The notes: generated from the letters alone by a model not told the origin. DNA of 64,000 bases from Methylobacterium aquaticum (GCF_016804325.1 NZ_CP043627.1:3485001-3549000), one strand, 5' to 3'. Numbered from the stretch's first letter, positions 11,181 through 20,536 are shown. Numbers and translations: made by a program.

Positions 11181-11225
11181 GCAGATTTCGCCGAAGTGGT
11201 GACCGGTTCGGCGCGAAAGATCTGC
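11181..11225. repeat. Palindromic repeat, family A, copy 1
   Basis: GCAGATTTCGCCGAA...TTCGGCGCGAAAGATCTGC forms an imperfect hairpin with a central GACCGGTTC. The same architecture (GTGG-N2-ACCGGTTCG core) recurs at 21356-21398 after ssb. Both copies begin within a few bases of a stop codon, so they may double as terminators or RNA-stability hairpins. Confidence 0.75.
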
Positions 11226-11324
11226 GACACGACACGAACCTGAGCGGGCGAAGCATTGGCCTGCCAACGCAAGCCTGCTCGGCACCTGGTCCGCCCCGGG
11301 CCTCCCGGCCCGGGGCGGACCGGT

Positions 11325-11537
11325 TCAGTAATGCGGCGGCGGCGGCTCATCCCCGGTCTCGGCCGGGCGCTCGGCCATCTCGCGCACCCGCTCGCGCAGG
11401 GCGGCGAGGTGCCGCGTCAGGACGTCGATCGCGCTCCACTGCTCGGTGACGATGCGGTTCAGGTCCTCGATCGTCGCGTCCTGGTGGGCGATGCGGGCTT
11501 CCAGCGCGTCGAGGCGGGATTCGGGATCGGGGGTCAT
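11325..11537 (-). CDS. slyX: SlyX family protein
   Basis: This 70-residue coiled-coil protein reads RLDALEARIAHQDATIEDLN and ends in the SlyX hallmark PPPHY. The molecular function of SlyX is not established. I chose the ATG at 11537; a GTG at 11549 would add four residues, and neither has a good ribosome binding site. It lies downstream of an L,D-transpeptidase gene but is separated from it by a strong terminator. Confidence 0.85.
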   Translation of the reverse strand: MTPDPESRLDALEARIAHQDATIEDLNRIVTEQWSAIDVLTRHLAALRERVREMAERPAETGDEPPPPHY

Positions 11538-11555
11538 GAGGGTGTCCACTCACGC

Positions 11556-11589
11556 GAAAACGGCCCGGGCGCAAGCCCGGGCCGTTTTC
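11556..11589. terminator. Bidirectional intrinsic terminator
   Basis: A perfect 15-bp stem (GAAAACGGCCCGGGC at 11556-11570, complement at 11575-11589) has a GCAA/TTGC loop. It ends in TTTTC on both strands. It lies 23 bp after the L,D-transpeptidase stop and just before slyX. Confidence 0.9.
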
Positions 11590-11611
11590 GATTCAGGCTG
11601 TCGACCGGCGA

Positions 11612-12907
11612 TCAGTTGGTCTGTTCGTCGTCGGGGGCGTCCGGGTTGAAGTTGCGCGGGCCGGCGGCGGCGGCGGCCATCGAGGCGGTCGGGGCGCCGG
11701 CGCCGTCGCGCTTGTAGATGTCGTCGCGGAACTGCACGAGGCCGTCCGGGGTCGACCAGGCAGTGATGTAGGTCCAGTAGACCGGGATCGGCGCCACCGG
11801 GCGCGCATCGACCCGCTGGCCGCCCTGGATGATCGCCTCGATCGTGTCCGGGTTGGCGTTCGGGGTGCCCTGGAGGATCCAGGACACGTATTCGCGCACG
11901 TTCTGCACGCGCACGCAGCCCGAAGAGACGAAGCGGAAATCGTCGCCGAAGATGCCCTTGGCCGGCGTGTCGTGCATGTACACGCCGTGCGGGTTCGGGA
12001 TGTTGATCCGCACGAAGCCCATCGAGTTCAGGTCGACGCCCGGATCCTGGCGGAAGCGGTAGCGGGTCGCCTCGTCGGAATGCCAGTTGACCTGCGACGG
12101 CGGGATCTCGCGGTCGCCGTTGAAGATGCGGATCTTGTTGTCGGTCAGATAGGCCGGATCCTTCTGCATCTTCGGGATCAGGTCCTTCTTGATGATCGAG
12201 GCCGGCACCGTCCAGTAGGGGTTGAAGTTCACCTCCTGGATCTTGGCGTTCATGATCGGCGACTGGCGGTCGATCTTGCCGACGCCGGCGGCGTGGCGGG
12301 TCGCGACGTGGTCGCCGTCGACCGTCTCGACGAGGGCCGCCGGGATGTTGACGATGACGTAGCGCTCGCCGAGATTGCCCGAATAGGAGCGCAGGCGCAC
12401 CGCGTTCAGCTCGAGCTGGCGCAGCCGCACGTCCGCCGGGACGTTCATCGCCTGAACGGTGGTGACGTTCATCGCGCCGGTCTGGTTCAGGCCGTGGCGG
12501 GCCTGGAAGCGGCGCACGCCGGCCTCGACGTAGGAATCGTAGACCGGCGAGGAGCCGGCGGCCGGGTCGAGGTCGCCGGAGACGATCAGGCGCTGGCGGA
12601 GCGCCGTCACCGCCGGGCTCTTCGAGCCGACGCGCAGGCGCTCGGCGCCCGAGACCGCCTGCCAGCCGCCGCGGGCCACGATGTCGCGGTAGCGCTCGAC
12701 CATCTGCTCGGTCGCCGTCAGGGTCTGGGGCGAGAGGATCGGCGTGTTGGAGCGCTGCACCCGCATCGTCGCGGCGGAATCGTAGTTCTGCGCCCACTCG
12801 GCCTGGGCCAGCCCACCGCCCCGGTCCTGCTGCGCCAGGGCCGGGACGGCGGTGGCGGCCAGGAGAGCCAGGCCGAGCGAACCGGTGAGGGAAACGCGTG
12901 TCAGCAT
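11612..12907 (-). CDS. L,D-transpeptidase with peptidoglycan-binding domain (LdtD/YcbB type)
   Basis: This 431-residue periplasmic enzyme would form 3-3 peptidoglycan cross-links or attach proteins to the wall. A signal peptide (MLTRVSLTGSLGLALLAATA, cleaved near ALAQ) precedes a PG_binding_1 domain at about residues 95-155 (YVEAGVRRFQARHGLNQTGA). The YkuD catalytic domain spans about 183-365 with His312 and SSGCVR (Cys331, Arg333). The start at 12907 was chosen to begin with the signal peptide; the longer frame to 12985 adds no plausible sequence. The C-terminal 50 residues are low complexity. Confidence 0.94.
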   Translation of the reverse strand: MLTRVSLTGSLGLALLAATAVPALAQQDRGGGLAQAEWAQNYDSAATMRVQRSNTPILSPQTLTATEQMVERYRDIVARGGWQAVSGAERLRVGSKSPAVTALRQRLIVSGDLDPAAGSSPVYDSYVEAGVRRFQARHGLNQTGAMNVTTVQAMNVPADVRLRQLELNAVRLRSYSGNLGERYVIVNIPAALVETVDGDHVATRHAAGVGKIDRQSPIMNAKIQEVNFNPYWTVPASIIKKDLIPKMQKDPAYLTDNKIRIFNGDREIPPSQVNWHSDEATRYRFRQDPGVDLNSMGFVRINIPNPHGVYMHDTPAKGIFGDDFRFVSSGCVRVQNVREYVSWILQGTPNANPDTIEAIIQGGQRVDARPVAPIPVYWTYITAWSTPDGLVQFRDDIYKRDGAGAPTASMAAAAAGPRNFNPDAPDDEQTN

Positions 12908-13175
12908 GGGAATTCTGCTCTCGAAACCTGTGACGCGGGACGATGACGCCGGCACATCGGACGTCGATGCTGCGTTGCGCCCCATTCTATGGCCCGTGAC
13001 GGTGCCGGGATGCGGTTAAGACACTATGAGGAGCGGGCCAGAATGTGGCGCCGGGCGGGCGCCGCCGTGGACAACGCAGCTGGGCTGTGGACTGCGGTAA
13101 TTGTGCAACGCGCGCCCCGGACCGTCCGGCGCGTCGGCCTTGGCGGAACCGCATCGTCTCCGCTATGTCGGGCGG

Positions 13176-13538
13176 ATGAGCGATCTGCGGCACGGATTGG
13201 CAGGAACGGCGCGCTGGCGCGCGCTCGTCGCCGTGCTGTCGCTCTACGGGCTGGTGCTGCAGGCCTTCCTCACCGGCCTCGCGACCGATCCGGCCGCGGC
13301 GAGCGTCGGCCTTCTCTGCCAGGCGCACCAGGTCCCGGCGGGGAGCGAGCCGCTCGCCCGCGCGCATGCCTGCTGTACGCTCGCCTGTCCGGCCCCCCTC
13401 GCCCCGCCGGCTCCCGCGACGGCGCAGACCTGGCCGCCCCGGACGGCGATCCTCCTGTCGTGGTCCCCGACGGGAACGGCTCCGGCGCATGCGCCGCCCG
13501 CCCGGCCCGCTTCCGCCCGCGGTCCCCCCGTCGCGTGA
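13176..13538 (+). CDS. DUF2946-type protein of a copper locus
   Basis: This 120-residue protein has one N-terminal hydrophobic segment (WRALVAVLSLYGLVLQAFLT) and then a cysteine/histidine cluster (LLCQAH, HACCTLACPA), the pattern of DUF2946 proteins, ending SARGPPV. The family is often found beside copper-handling genes. It sits 62 bp before the DUF1775-PCuAC gene on the same strand, so a common copper-related role is likely. Direct function is unknown. Confidence 0.75.
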   Translation: MSDLRHGLAGTARWRALVAVLSLYGLVLQAFLTGLATDPAAASVGLLCQAHQVPAGSEPLARAHACCTLACPAPLAPPAPATAQTWPPRTAILLSWSPTGTAPAHAPPARPASARGPPVA

Positions 13539-13600
13539 TGGCGCAATGGGCAGCGAAGCTGCCCCCTCCCCTTCCACGCGATTCAGTCGGACCCGATTCC

Positions 13601-14569
13601 ATGACCTTCCCGCTCCGTGCCGGCCTCGCCGCCGCCCTCTCGCTCGCGGCCGTCCCGGCCCTCGCCCATGCCGTGCTCGGCGTGAAGCAGGCGAGCCCGA
13701 ACCAGACCTATCGCGGCGTGGTCCAGATCGGCCATGGCTGCGACGGCAAGCCGACCAGCGGCGTCACCGTCACGATCCCCGAGGGCGTCATCGCGGCAAA
13801 GCCGATGCCCAAGCCCGGCTGGCAGCTCGCCACCACCAAGGGGGCCTACGGCCGCGCCTATCCGTCCCATCACGGCACCGTTTCGGAGGGCGTGAAGACG
13901 ATCGCCTGGACCGGCGGCTCGCTGCCCGACGACCAGTACGACGAGTTCGTGTTCCAGGCCCGGCTGACCGACGCGGTGGCGCCGGGCGGGACGGTCTACT
14001 TCCCGGTGCGCCAGGATTGCGACGGCGCGACCGTCGATTGGAGCCAGGTGCCGGCCGCCGGCCAGTCGGCCCACGACCTGAACTCCCCGGCGCCGGGCGT
14101 GCGGATCGTGGCGGCGGCCACCGCCGCGCCGGCCGCCCCCGCCTCCACGTCGGTCAAGGCCGGCGACCTCACCATCGTGCAGCCCTGGATCCGCGCGACC
14201 CCCGGCGGCGCCAAGGTGGCGGGCGGCTACCTGACGGTGACCAATGCCGGCAAGGAGCCCGACCGGCTGGTCTCGGCCTCGATCCCGCTGGCGCCCCGGG
14301 GCGAGGTGCATCAGATGGCGATGGACAAGGGCGTGGCGAAGATGGCGCCGGTCGAGTCCGGCCTCGTCATCAAGCCCGGCGAGACCGTGGTGCTCAAGCC
14401 CGGCGGCTACCACCTGATGTTCATGGATTTGACCGGCCCGGTGAAGGCCGGCGACACGATCGACGGCACCCTCACCTTCGCCCGCGCCGGGACGGTGCCG
14501 GTGCGCTTCGCGGTCGGCACTATCGGCGCCTCGGCGCCGGAGGCCGCGGGCGGGCATCAGCATCATTGA
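13601..14569 (+). CDS. Periplasmic copper chaperone, fused DUF1775 (YcnI-like) and PCuAC domains
   Basis: The 322-residue protein starts with a signal peptide (cleaved after ALA, leaving a mature N-terminal histidine, the Cu ligand position of YcnI proteins). DUF1775 spans about residues 23-150. An alanine-rich linker (165-185) leads to a PCuAC domain (188-310) with the full H-x-M...M...H-x-M site: His237, Met239, Met248, His271, Met273. It ends HQHH. PCuAC proteins deliver Cu(I) to cytochrome oxidase. The start at 13601 was preferred over an upstream frame extension without coding character. Confidence 0.92.
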   Translation: MTFPLRAGLAAALSLAAVPALAHAVLGVKQASPNQTYRGVVQIGHGCDGKPTSGVTVTIPEGVIAAKPMPKPGWQLATTKGAYGRAYPSHHGTVSEGVKTIAWTGGSLPDDQYDEFVFQARLTDAVAPGGTVYFPVRQDCDGATVDWSQVPAAGQSAHDLNSPAPGVRIVAAATAAPAAPASTSVKAGDLTIVQPWIRATPGGAKVAGGYLTVTNAGKEPDRLVSASIPLAPRGEVHQMAMDKGVAKMAPVESGLVIKPGETVVLKPGGYHLMFMDLTGPVKAGDTIDGTLTFARAGTVPVRFAVGTIGASAPEAAGGHQHH

Positions 14570-14613
14570 GCCCGTGCCGGGGCGCGTCGGTCCCGTGACG
14601 TTTCGGTAACGAC

Positions 14614-14643
14614 GGTGGCGGATCGCACGGGGCGTCCGCCACC
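14614..14643 (+). terminator. Hairpin after the copper chaperone gene
   Basis: A perfect 9-bp stem (GGTGGCGGA at 14614-14622, complement at 14635-14643) has a 12-base loop and is followed by TTGTG. The T-run is poor, so termination is only possible. Confidence 0.4.
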
Positions 14644-14709
14644 TTGTGCCCGCTCGGCCGTTGTCGCTTCGACCGGCCGGCTCCCGCCGGCCGCCTCGGA
14701 GTGACGATC

Positions 14710-14982
14710 ATGAAGCTCAGGCTGCTTGCCGCCCTCGCCCTCTCGACCTTCGCGCTCGCCGGCGCCGCCGAGGCGCAGGGCATTCCCGGCGGGATGGAGC
14801 GGGGCGCCCGCGAGGGCAACCGCGTCGCCGGCCCGGTCGGCGGGATCGTCGGCGGTGCGGTGGGCGGCGCCGTCGGCGGCGTCAACGGGGTGCTCGGCAT
14901 CGATCCGGGCCGGCGCGCCTACCGCACGAACCTGCGCGGCCGGCATCATCACCATCACCGCCGGCACCGGCATTACCGCTGA
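14710..14982 (+). CDS. Small secreted glycine- and histidine-rich protein
   Basis: The 90-residue product has a clear signal peptide (MKLRLLAALALSTFALAGAA, cleaved at AEA/Q), then a glycine-rich segment (VGGIVGGAVGGAVGG) like those in outer-membrane glycine-zipper proteins, and an Arg/His tail (RHHHHHRRHRHYR) that could bind metal. It follows the copper locus, so metal binding is plausible but unproven. No family is assigned. Confidence 0.7.
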   Translation: MKLRLLAALALSTFALAGAAEAQGIPGGMERGAREGNRVAGPVGGIVGGAVGGAVGGVNGVLGIDPGRRAYRTNLRGRHHHHHRRHRHYR

Positions 14983-15055
14983 GACGTTCTCATGCTCCGG
15001 CGGGACGCATTTTCGCTCCTGCCGGAGTACAGCTGTCGCGCTCAGCGAGGGTAAG

Positions 15056-15583
15056 ATGGTTCCGCGTGAGACGTTCGTGCTAGCCAGCCAACCGGAATTG
15101 GCCCGTGCCGGTGCCGAGCGGCTGTTCGCGGTCCTCGCGGCCAGTCTCGCACGCGATCTCCCGCCGGAAGCGGACATCCGTCACGTCGGAGCGACATCGA
15201 TTCCCGGTTGCCTGACCAAAGGCGACCTCGACATCGTCGTCAGAGTTTCGGCCGGTGATTTCGCGGCGGCCGAGGCGACCCTGGCCGGGCGCTTCTCCCG
15301 TAACGCCGGATCAATCCGCACCGGCGAGTTCTCGTCCTTCGAGGCGCCGGACCACGATCCACCGGTCGGAATCCAGCTGACCGCGACCGGTTGTGCCCTC
15401 GACATGTTTCATCAGTTCGCGGACGCCCTGCGGGCCGATCCGGACCGTCTACGCCAGTACAACGATCTCAAGCGTGCCTTTCACGGCCGGCCGATGGACG
15501 CTTATCGCGCCGCCAAGGCGGCCTTCGTCGACGAGACGTTGCGCTCGGATTCACCCGAGGCCTCCGATCGGAATCAATCATGA
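15056..15583 (+). CDS. GrpB family nucleotidyltransferase-like protein
   Basis: This 175-residue protein shows the GrpB pattern: RHVGATSIPGCLTKGDLDIV, with the G-S/T-...D-x-D nucleotidyltransferase-like motif (DLDI), and a C-terminal LRQYNDLKRAFHGRPMDAYR. Substrate is unknown. It has its own 70-bp leader and no operon partner. The start at 15056 lies just after AGCGAGGGTAAG. Confidence 0.85.
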   Translation: MVPRETFVLASQPELARAGAERLFAVLAASLARDLPPEADIRHVGATSIPGCLTKGDLDIVVRVSAGDFAAAEATLAGRFSRNAGSIRTGEFSSFEAPDHDPPVGIQLTATGCALDMFHQFADALRADPDRLRQYNDLKRAFHGRPMDAYRAAKAAFVDETLRSDSPEASDRNQS

Positions 15584-15809
15584 CAGGGCCCTGATCCTGC
15601 GGAGATCATGCCAGTTGGAATGCCTTCATTAGGATTTTTCGATCGCCGTCACGCTCGATCGAAGAATATCATCCTTTATGGCCCACTCGCTTGGGATATC
15701 CTCCAGCCTACACCGGCTTGCCACCCGAGTTCTACTGCGACGCTGCCGGCTTGACCCTCTGGCCTTCCGGGTCCTAATCACGTCGCAACAACCGACGCCC
15801 GAGGACGCC

Positions 15810-17087
15810 ATGACCGACCGCCAGCCCGGCTTCAACACCCTCGCGATCCATGCCGGCGCGGCGCCGGACGCCGCCACCGGCGCCCGGGCGACGCCGATCT
15901 ACCAGACCACCTCGTTCGTGTTCGACGACGTGGACCATGCCGCCTCGCTGTTCGGGCTCCAGGCCTTCGGCAACATCTACAGCCGCATCACCAACCCGAC
16001 CAACGCGGTGCTGGAGGAGCGCATCGCCGCGCTCGAGGGCGGCACCGCCGCCGTCGCGGTGGCCTCGGGCCACGCCGCCGAGTTCCTGGTGATGCATGCC
16101 CTGATGCAGCCGGGCGACGAGTTCATCGCCGCCAACAAGCTGTATGGCGGCTCGATCAACCAGTTCAACCACTCCTACAAGAACTTCGGCTGGAACGTCG
16201 TCTGGGCCGACACCGACGATCCGGCCTCGTTCGAGGCGGCGATCACGCCGCGCACCAAGGCGATCTTCATCGAATCGATCGCCAATCCGGGCGGCGTCAT
16301 CACCGACATCGCGGCGATTTCCGCGGTGGCCAAGCGCCACAACATCCCGCTCATCGTCGACAACACCATGGCGACGCCGTACCTGATCCGGCCGTTCGAG
16401 CACGGCGCCGACATCGTCGTCCATTCGGCCACCAAGTTCCTCGGCGGCCACGGCAACTCGATCGGCGGCCTGATCGTCGACGGCGGCTCGTTCAACTGGG
16501 CCGGCGACGCCCGCTACCCGATGCTGTCGCAGCCGCGGCCGGAATATGCCGGCATGGTCCTGTCCGAGACCTTCGGCAATTTCGGCTTCGCCATCGCCGT
16601 GCGGGTACTGGGCCTGCGCGACCTCGGCCCGGCTTTGTCGCCGTTCAACGCCTTCCTGATCATCAACGGCATCGAGACCCTGCCGCTGCGCATGCAGCGC
16701 CACTCCGACAACGCCAAGACGGTCGCCGAGCACCTGAGCCGCCATCCGGCGGTGGCCTGGGTGAGCTATCCGGGCCTGGAGGCCGACCGCTACCACCAGC
16801 TGCACAAGCGCTACTGCCCGCACGGCGCCGGCGCGGTGTTCACCTTCGGCCTCAAGGGCGGCTACGAGGCCGGCGTGGCGCTCGTCTCGAACCTCAAGCT
16901 GTTCTCGCACCTGGCCAATATCGGCGACACCCGCTCGCTGGTGATCCACCCGGCCTCGACCACCCACCGCCAGCTCACCGACGAGCAGAAGACCCGGGCC
17001 GGCGCCGGGCCGGAGGTGGTGCGCCTCTCCGTCGGCATCGAGGACCCGCGCGACCTGATCGCCGATCTCGACCAGGCGCTCGCCTGA
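15810..17087 (+). CDS. metY: O-acetylhomoserine aminocarboxypropyltransferase (sulfhydrylase), paralogue 1
   Basis: This 425-residue Cys/Met-metabolism PLP enzyme makes homocysteine from O-acetylhomoserine and sulfide. It shows [56 protein letters not shown], the PLP region [13 protein letters not shown] with its lysine, and the C-terminal [11 protein letters not shown]. The start at 15810 gives the usual family N-terminus. The 226-bp leader was searched by eye for a SAM-II riboswitch without success. A paralogue lies at 19154. Confidence 0.92.
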   Translation: MTDRQPGFNTLAIHAGAAPDAATGARATPIYQTTSFVFDDVDHAASLFGLQAFGNIYSRITNPTNAVLEERIAALEGGTAAVAVASGHAAEFLVMHALMQPGDEFIAANKLYGGSINQFNHSYKNFGWNVVWADTDDPASFEAAITPRTKAIFIESIANPGGVITDIAAISAVAKRHNIPLIVDNTMATPYLIRPFEHGADIVVHSATKFLGGHGNSIGGLIVDGGSFNWAGDARYPMLSQPRPEYAGMVLSETFGNFGFAIAVRVLGLRDLGPALSPFNAFLIINGIETLPLRMQRHSDNAKTVAEHLSRHPAVAWVSYPGLEADRYHQLHKRYCPHGAGAVFTFGLKGGYEAGVALVSNLKLFSHLANIGDTRSLVIHPASTTHRQLTDEQKTRAGAGPEVVRLSVGIEDPRDLIADLDQALA

Positions 17088-17291
17088 GAGGTCGGGGGCG
17101 CCCGGCCGCGACGATCGCACGCGGCCGGCGCACCTGCCGTTGTGGCAAAACCGACTAGGAAAAAATCTCGCGAGCATTGCCGTCAAGCCTCCTCCCGTGA
17201 TCTATTGGGCACGTCCGGTCTCGGCGTCGTGCGAGGCGATGCGCGTCGGTCGGGACGCACGGCGCCCGGGGCAGGTCTGGAGGCTGGTGCG

Positions 17292-18503
17292 ATGGTCGCC
17301 CACGACACCGAACGCCCCACCGGCGACGAGACCGCGCGCCAGCGCGCGATCCGCGAGGAGACGGCCCGGCTGCGGGCCCTGTTCCAGCAATCCCCCCAGG
17401 TGCAGGAAGCCCGAAAGGTCCCGGACGCCCAGTTGATCCGGGAGAGTTGGGGACAGCCCGGCATTCCGGGCTCTCCGGCCGAGTGGGAAGCGCGGCTTGC
17501 CACCGCCGAGGAGCTGAACGCCCGGCTGCGCGCCAGCGAGGCCTTCACCGCCCGCCTCCTGGCGGCGAGCCGCGACAGCATCCGGGTCCTTGCCCTCGAC
17601 GGAACCGTGGTGTGGCTGAGCGAGGGCGGCCGCATCGCCGTGGACAGGGCCGACGCCGCCGTGATCGGCACGCCCTGGGGGGCGTCCTGGCCCGACCAGG
17701 CGGACCGCGCGACCGCCGAGGGGGCGCTCGCCGCCGCACGGGCCGGGCGCACCGGCCGCTTCCGCGCTCCCTCCGGCCCCGCCGGCGATCCGCGCTGGTG
17801 GGACGTCGTGGTCTCGGCCATCCACGGGCCCGACGGCGCGCCGGAACGCCTGCTGGCGGTCGCCCGCGACGTGACCGAGGCGCAAAGGGCCGAGGAGCAG
17901 CAGACCCTGCTGATGCAGGAGATGGCGCACCGGGTGAAAAACACCCTGGCGCTGGTCCAGGCGGTCGCCGCCCAGACCCTGCGCAGCGCCCCCGACCTGG
18001 ACGCGGCGATGGAGGCGTTCAACGGCCGGCTGATGGCGCTCTCGGACGCCCACGACGTGCTGATCCGCGGCGCCTGGGCGGAGGCCGACCTCGCAGCCCT
18101 GGTCGCGGGCGTGATGGCGCCGCACGTCGACGCGGTGGCCGGCCGCTTCACCGCCGCCGGGCCCGGCGTCAGCCTCGGGCCGCGCTCGGTCCTGACCCTG
18201 TCCCTGATGCTGCACGAGCTCGCCACCAACGCGGCGAAGTACGGCGCCCTGTCGAGCCCGGCCGGCCGCGTCGCCGTCACCTGGGATCTCGCCGAGGAGG
18301 ACGGGACCGTCCTGCGCCTGCGCTGGCAGGAGAGCGGCGGCCCGCCGGTCGCGCCGCCGGCCCGGGGCGGGTTCGGCTCGCGGCTGATCCAGCGCAGCCT
18401 GGTTCACAGCTTCGGCGGCCGGGTCAGCCTGCGCTTCCCGCCCGAGGGTGTCGTGATGGACCTCGAGGCACCGCTCGCGGCGATGCAGGATGGGACTGCG
18501 TAA
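17292..18503 (+). CDS. HWE-family sensor histidine kinase with PAS domain
   Basis: This 403-residue soluble kinase has an N-terminal helical region, a PAS domain at about residues 80-195, then the dimerisation helix with phospho-acceptor His213 in EMAHRVKNTLALVQAVAAQT. The ATPase part has HELATNAAKYGAL, LRWQESGGPPV (the W-x-E of the family) and GGFGSRLIQ. No membrane segment is present, so the signal is cytoplasmic. The receiver protein at 18694 is the likely partner. HWE kinases often feed light or general stress responses in this order. Confidence 0.9.
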   Translation: MVAHDTERPTGDETARQRAIREETARLRALFQQSPQVQEARKVPDAQLIRESWGQPGIPGSPAEWEARLATAEELNARLRASEAFTARLLAASRDSIRVLALDGTVVWLSEGGRIAVDRADAAVIGTPWGASWPDQADRATAEGALAAARAGRTGRFRAPSGPAGDPRWWDVVVSAIHGPDGAPERLLAVARDVTEAQRAEEQQTLLMQEMAHRVKNTLALVQAVAAQTLRSAPDLDAAMEAFNGRLMALSDAHDVLIRGAWAEADLAALVAGVMAPHVDAVAGRFTAAGPGVSLGPRSVLTLSLMLHELATNAAKYGALSSPAGRVAVTWDLAEEDGTVLRLRWQESGGPPVAPPARGGFGSRLIQRSLVHSFGGRVSLRFPPEGVVMDLEAPLAAMQDGTA

Positions 18504-18693
18504 GGGGCACCGGGACGGGACCGCGTCGTGGTCGCCGAGGTCGGCGCGAACCGGTTCGCGATACGGACAACGACGATTTGTTCCCGCGGCGGGGCACCCT
18601 GACGCACGGTTCCGCGGCGGGTCCGGCCACGCTTGACCCCCGGCATGCGGCCCCATAGGCAGCAACCTTTCGCCCCCGCCCGCATTGGCCGCG

Positions 18694-19128
18694 ATGACAT
18701 CTGATCCCGATCGAACGCCCCGCGATCTGCTGCAGGAGGGGCCAGCCTCTCCTTGCGACGCGGCACCCGTGGTGCTCCTCGTCGAAGATGACGGATTGCT
18801 GCTGATGGAGGCCGCCGACACCCTGGCGGAGGCCGGCTTCACCGTGCTGGAGGCCCCCCATGCCGACCACGCGCTCAAGGTGCTGGAGAGCCGCCCCGAC
18901 GTCGAGCTCTTGATGACCGACGTCGACATGCCCCTCGGCTCGATGAACGGCTTCGCCCTCGCCCGCCTGGTGTCGCGGCGCTGGCCGCGCATCCCGGTGC
19001 TGGTGGTCTCCGGCATGGGCAGCCCCGGCCCCCACGACATGCCGCCGGGCGCACGCTTCATCCCGAAGCCCTACGCGCCCTCGGCCCTGGTGCGGACGCT
19101 CCACGACACCGTGCGCCGCGCCGCCTGA
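18694..19128 (+). CDS. Single-domain response regulator
   Basis: This 144-residue protein contains one receiver domain and no output domain. Acidic residues are in VEDDG (30-34), the phospho-acceptor is Asp76 in LLMTDVDMP, and the conserved lysine is Lys125 in FIPKPYAPS. An N-terminal 25-residue extension is unusual. It probably works with the HWE kinase 190 bp upstream, passing phosphate onward or acting as a phosphate sink. I preferred the ATG at 18694 over an in-frame TTG at 18685. Confidence 0.9.
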   Translation: MTSDPDRTPRDLLQEGPASPCDAAPVVLLVEDDGLLLMEAADTLAEAGFTVLEAPHADHALKVLESRPDVELLMTDVDMPLGSMNGFALARLVSRRWPRIPVLVVSGMGSPGPHDMPPGARFIPKPYAPSALVRTLHDTVRRAA

Positions 19129-19153
19129 GCGACCTTCCCTACGGACGATCCCG

Positions 19154-20446
19154 ATGACCGCCGATCCGACCAAGCTGCATTTCGCCACCCGGGCCGTCCA
19201 TGCCGGCACCGCCCCCGATCCGGCCACCGGCGCCCGGGCGCAGCCGATCTACTTCACCAACGGCTTCGTGTTCGAATCGAACGAGCAGGCCGCCGACATC
19301 TTCGCCATGCGGGCGACGGGGTTTTCCTATTCCCGCGGCTCGAACCCGACCGTGGCGGCCCTGGAGCGCCGGGTCGCGTCGCTGGAGGGCGCCAAGGCGG
19401 CCGTCGCCGTGGCCTCCGGCCAGTCGGCGATGCTGCTCGTGCTGATGACCCTGATGCAGTCGGGCGACGCCTACGTGGCGTCCTCGCGGCTGTTCGGCGG
19501 CTCGCTCGGCCTGATGCGCCGGCTGGAAGGCCGCTACGAGCTGGTACCGCAATTCACCCGCGGCCTGACGCCGGAGGATTTCGAGGCCGCGATCACCGAG
19601 AAGACCCGGGCGATCGTCTGCGAATCGATCGTCAATCCCTGCGGCACGGTGATCGACCTCGCGGGCGTCGCCGCGGTGGCGCACAAGCACGGCCTGCCGC
19701 TCGTCGTCGACAACACGCTCGCCTCCCCGGCCCTGATCCGGCCGATCGAGCACGGCGCCGACATCGTCGTCCACTCGACCTCGAAGTTCCTGTCGGGCTC
19801 CGGCACGGTGATCGGCGGCCTCGTCTGCGACGGCGGCCGCTTCGACTGGAAGGGCACCGGCCGCTACAACCTGATCAACGAGCCCTGGCCGGATTACGAC
19901 GGCCTCGTCGTCTCCGAGCGCTTCCCCGAGACCGCCTTCGCCGTCGCCTGCCGGCTGTTCGGCCTGCGCGACCTCGGCCCCGGCCTGTCGCCGATGAACG
20001 CCTTCCTGACGCTCACCGGCACCGAGACCCTGCCCCTGCGCATGGAGCGCCACTGCGCCAACGCGCGGGCGGTGGCGGCCTTCCTGAAGGATCACCCGAA
20101 GGTGGCCTGGGTGAGCTACCCGTCCCTGCCGGGCCAGCCCGGCGAGGCGATGGCGAACCGGTATGCCCCGATGGGCGCCGGCTCGATCTTCACCGTCGGC
20201 TTCAAGGGCGGCGAGAAAGCGGCGAAGAGCTTCATCACCGGGCTCAACCTGATCTCGCACCTCGTCAATATCGGCGAGATCAAGTCCCTGGCGATCCATC
20301 CGGCGACCACCACCCACCGCCAGCTTCCCGCCGCCGACAAGGAGGCCGCCCGGGTCGGCCCGGACACCGTGCGGCTGTCGATCGGGCTCGAATCGGTCGA
20401 GGACCTGATCGCCGACGTGGCGCAGTCGCTGGACGCGCTCGACTGA
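19154..20446 (+). CDS. O-acetylhomoserine sulfhydrylase family protein, paralogue 2
   Basis: This 430-residue PLP enzyme is of the same family as the gene at 15810, with parallel motifs (VHAGTAPDPATGARAQ, FVFESNEQAADIF, YSRGSNPTVAALERRVASLE, the PLP lysine in VVHSTSKFLSGSG, and TTTHRQLPAADKE). The two are clearly distinct in sequence, so the duplication is old. It may use O-acetyl- or O-succinylhomoserine, or a different thiol. It follows the receiver gene by 25 bp and may be co-transcribed with it. Confidence 0.9.
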   Translation: MTADPTKLHFATRAVHAGTAPDPATGARAQPIYFTNGFVFESNEQAADIFAMRATGFSYSRGSNPTVAALERRVASLEGAKAAVAVASGQSAMLLVLMTLMQSGDAYVASSRLFGGSLGLMRRLEGRYELVPQFTRGLTPEDFEAAITEKTRAIVCESIVNPCGTVIDLAGVAAVAHKHGLPLVVDNTLASPALIRPIEHGADIVVHSTSKFLSGSGTVIGGLVCDGGRFDWKGTGRYNLINEPWPDYDGLVVSERFPETAFAVACRLFGLRDLGPGLSPMNAFLTLTGTETLPLRMERHCANARAVAAFLKDHPKVAWVSYPSLPGQPGEAMANRYAPMGAGSIFTVGFKGGEKAAKSFITGLNLISHLVNIGEIKSLAIHPATTTHRQLPAADKEAARVGPDTVRLSIGLESVEDLIADVAQSLDALD

Positions 20447-20475
20447 CAATCCGTCCGGTCGGATCCTGCCGAATC

Positions 20476-20536
20476 GACACCCTCCGGGTCGTTCCGGGGC
20501 CGCGAAAGCGGAGCCAGGAACCACCCGGAGGGTGTC
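20476..20536. repeat. Palindromic repeat, family B, copy 1
   Basis: Long imperfect inverted repeat: GACACCCTCCGGGT...ACCCGGAGGGTGTC around a core TTCCGGGGCCGCGAAAGCGG. The core recurs at 29625-29684 with different outer arms that are still complementary to each other (compensatory arms). It lies between paralogue 2 and the ssb promoter. Confidence 0.85.

Noticed and set aside
12989..13600. N-terminal extension of the DUF1775-PCuAC gene
   Set aside because: It has no ribosome binding site, would remove the signal peptide from the N-terminus and overlaps the DUF2946 gene.
15600..15809. SAM-II riboswitch before metY
   Set aside because: This riboswitch often precedes such genes in alphaproteobacteria, but the pseudoknot sequence (GCUAAA-type) is not present; only partial GGCTTG strings match.
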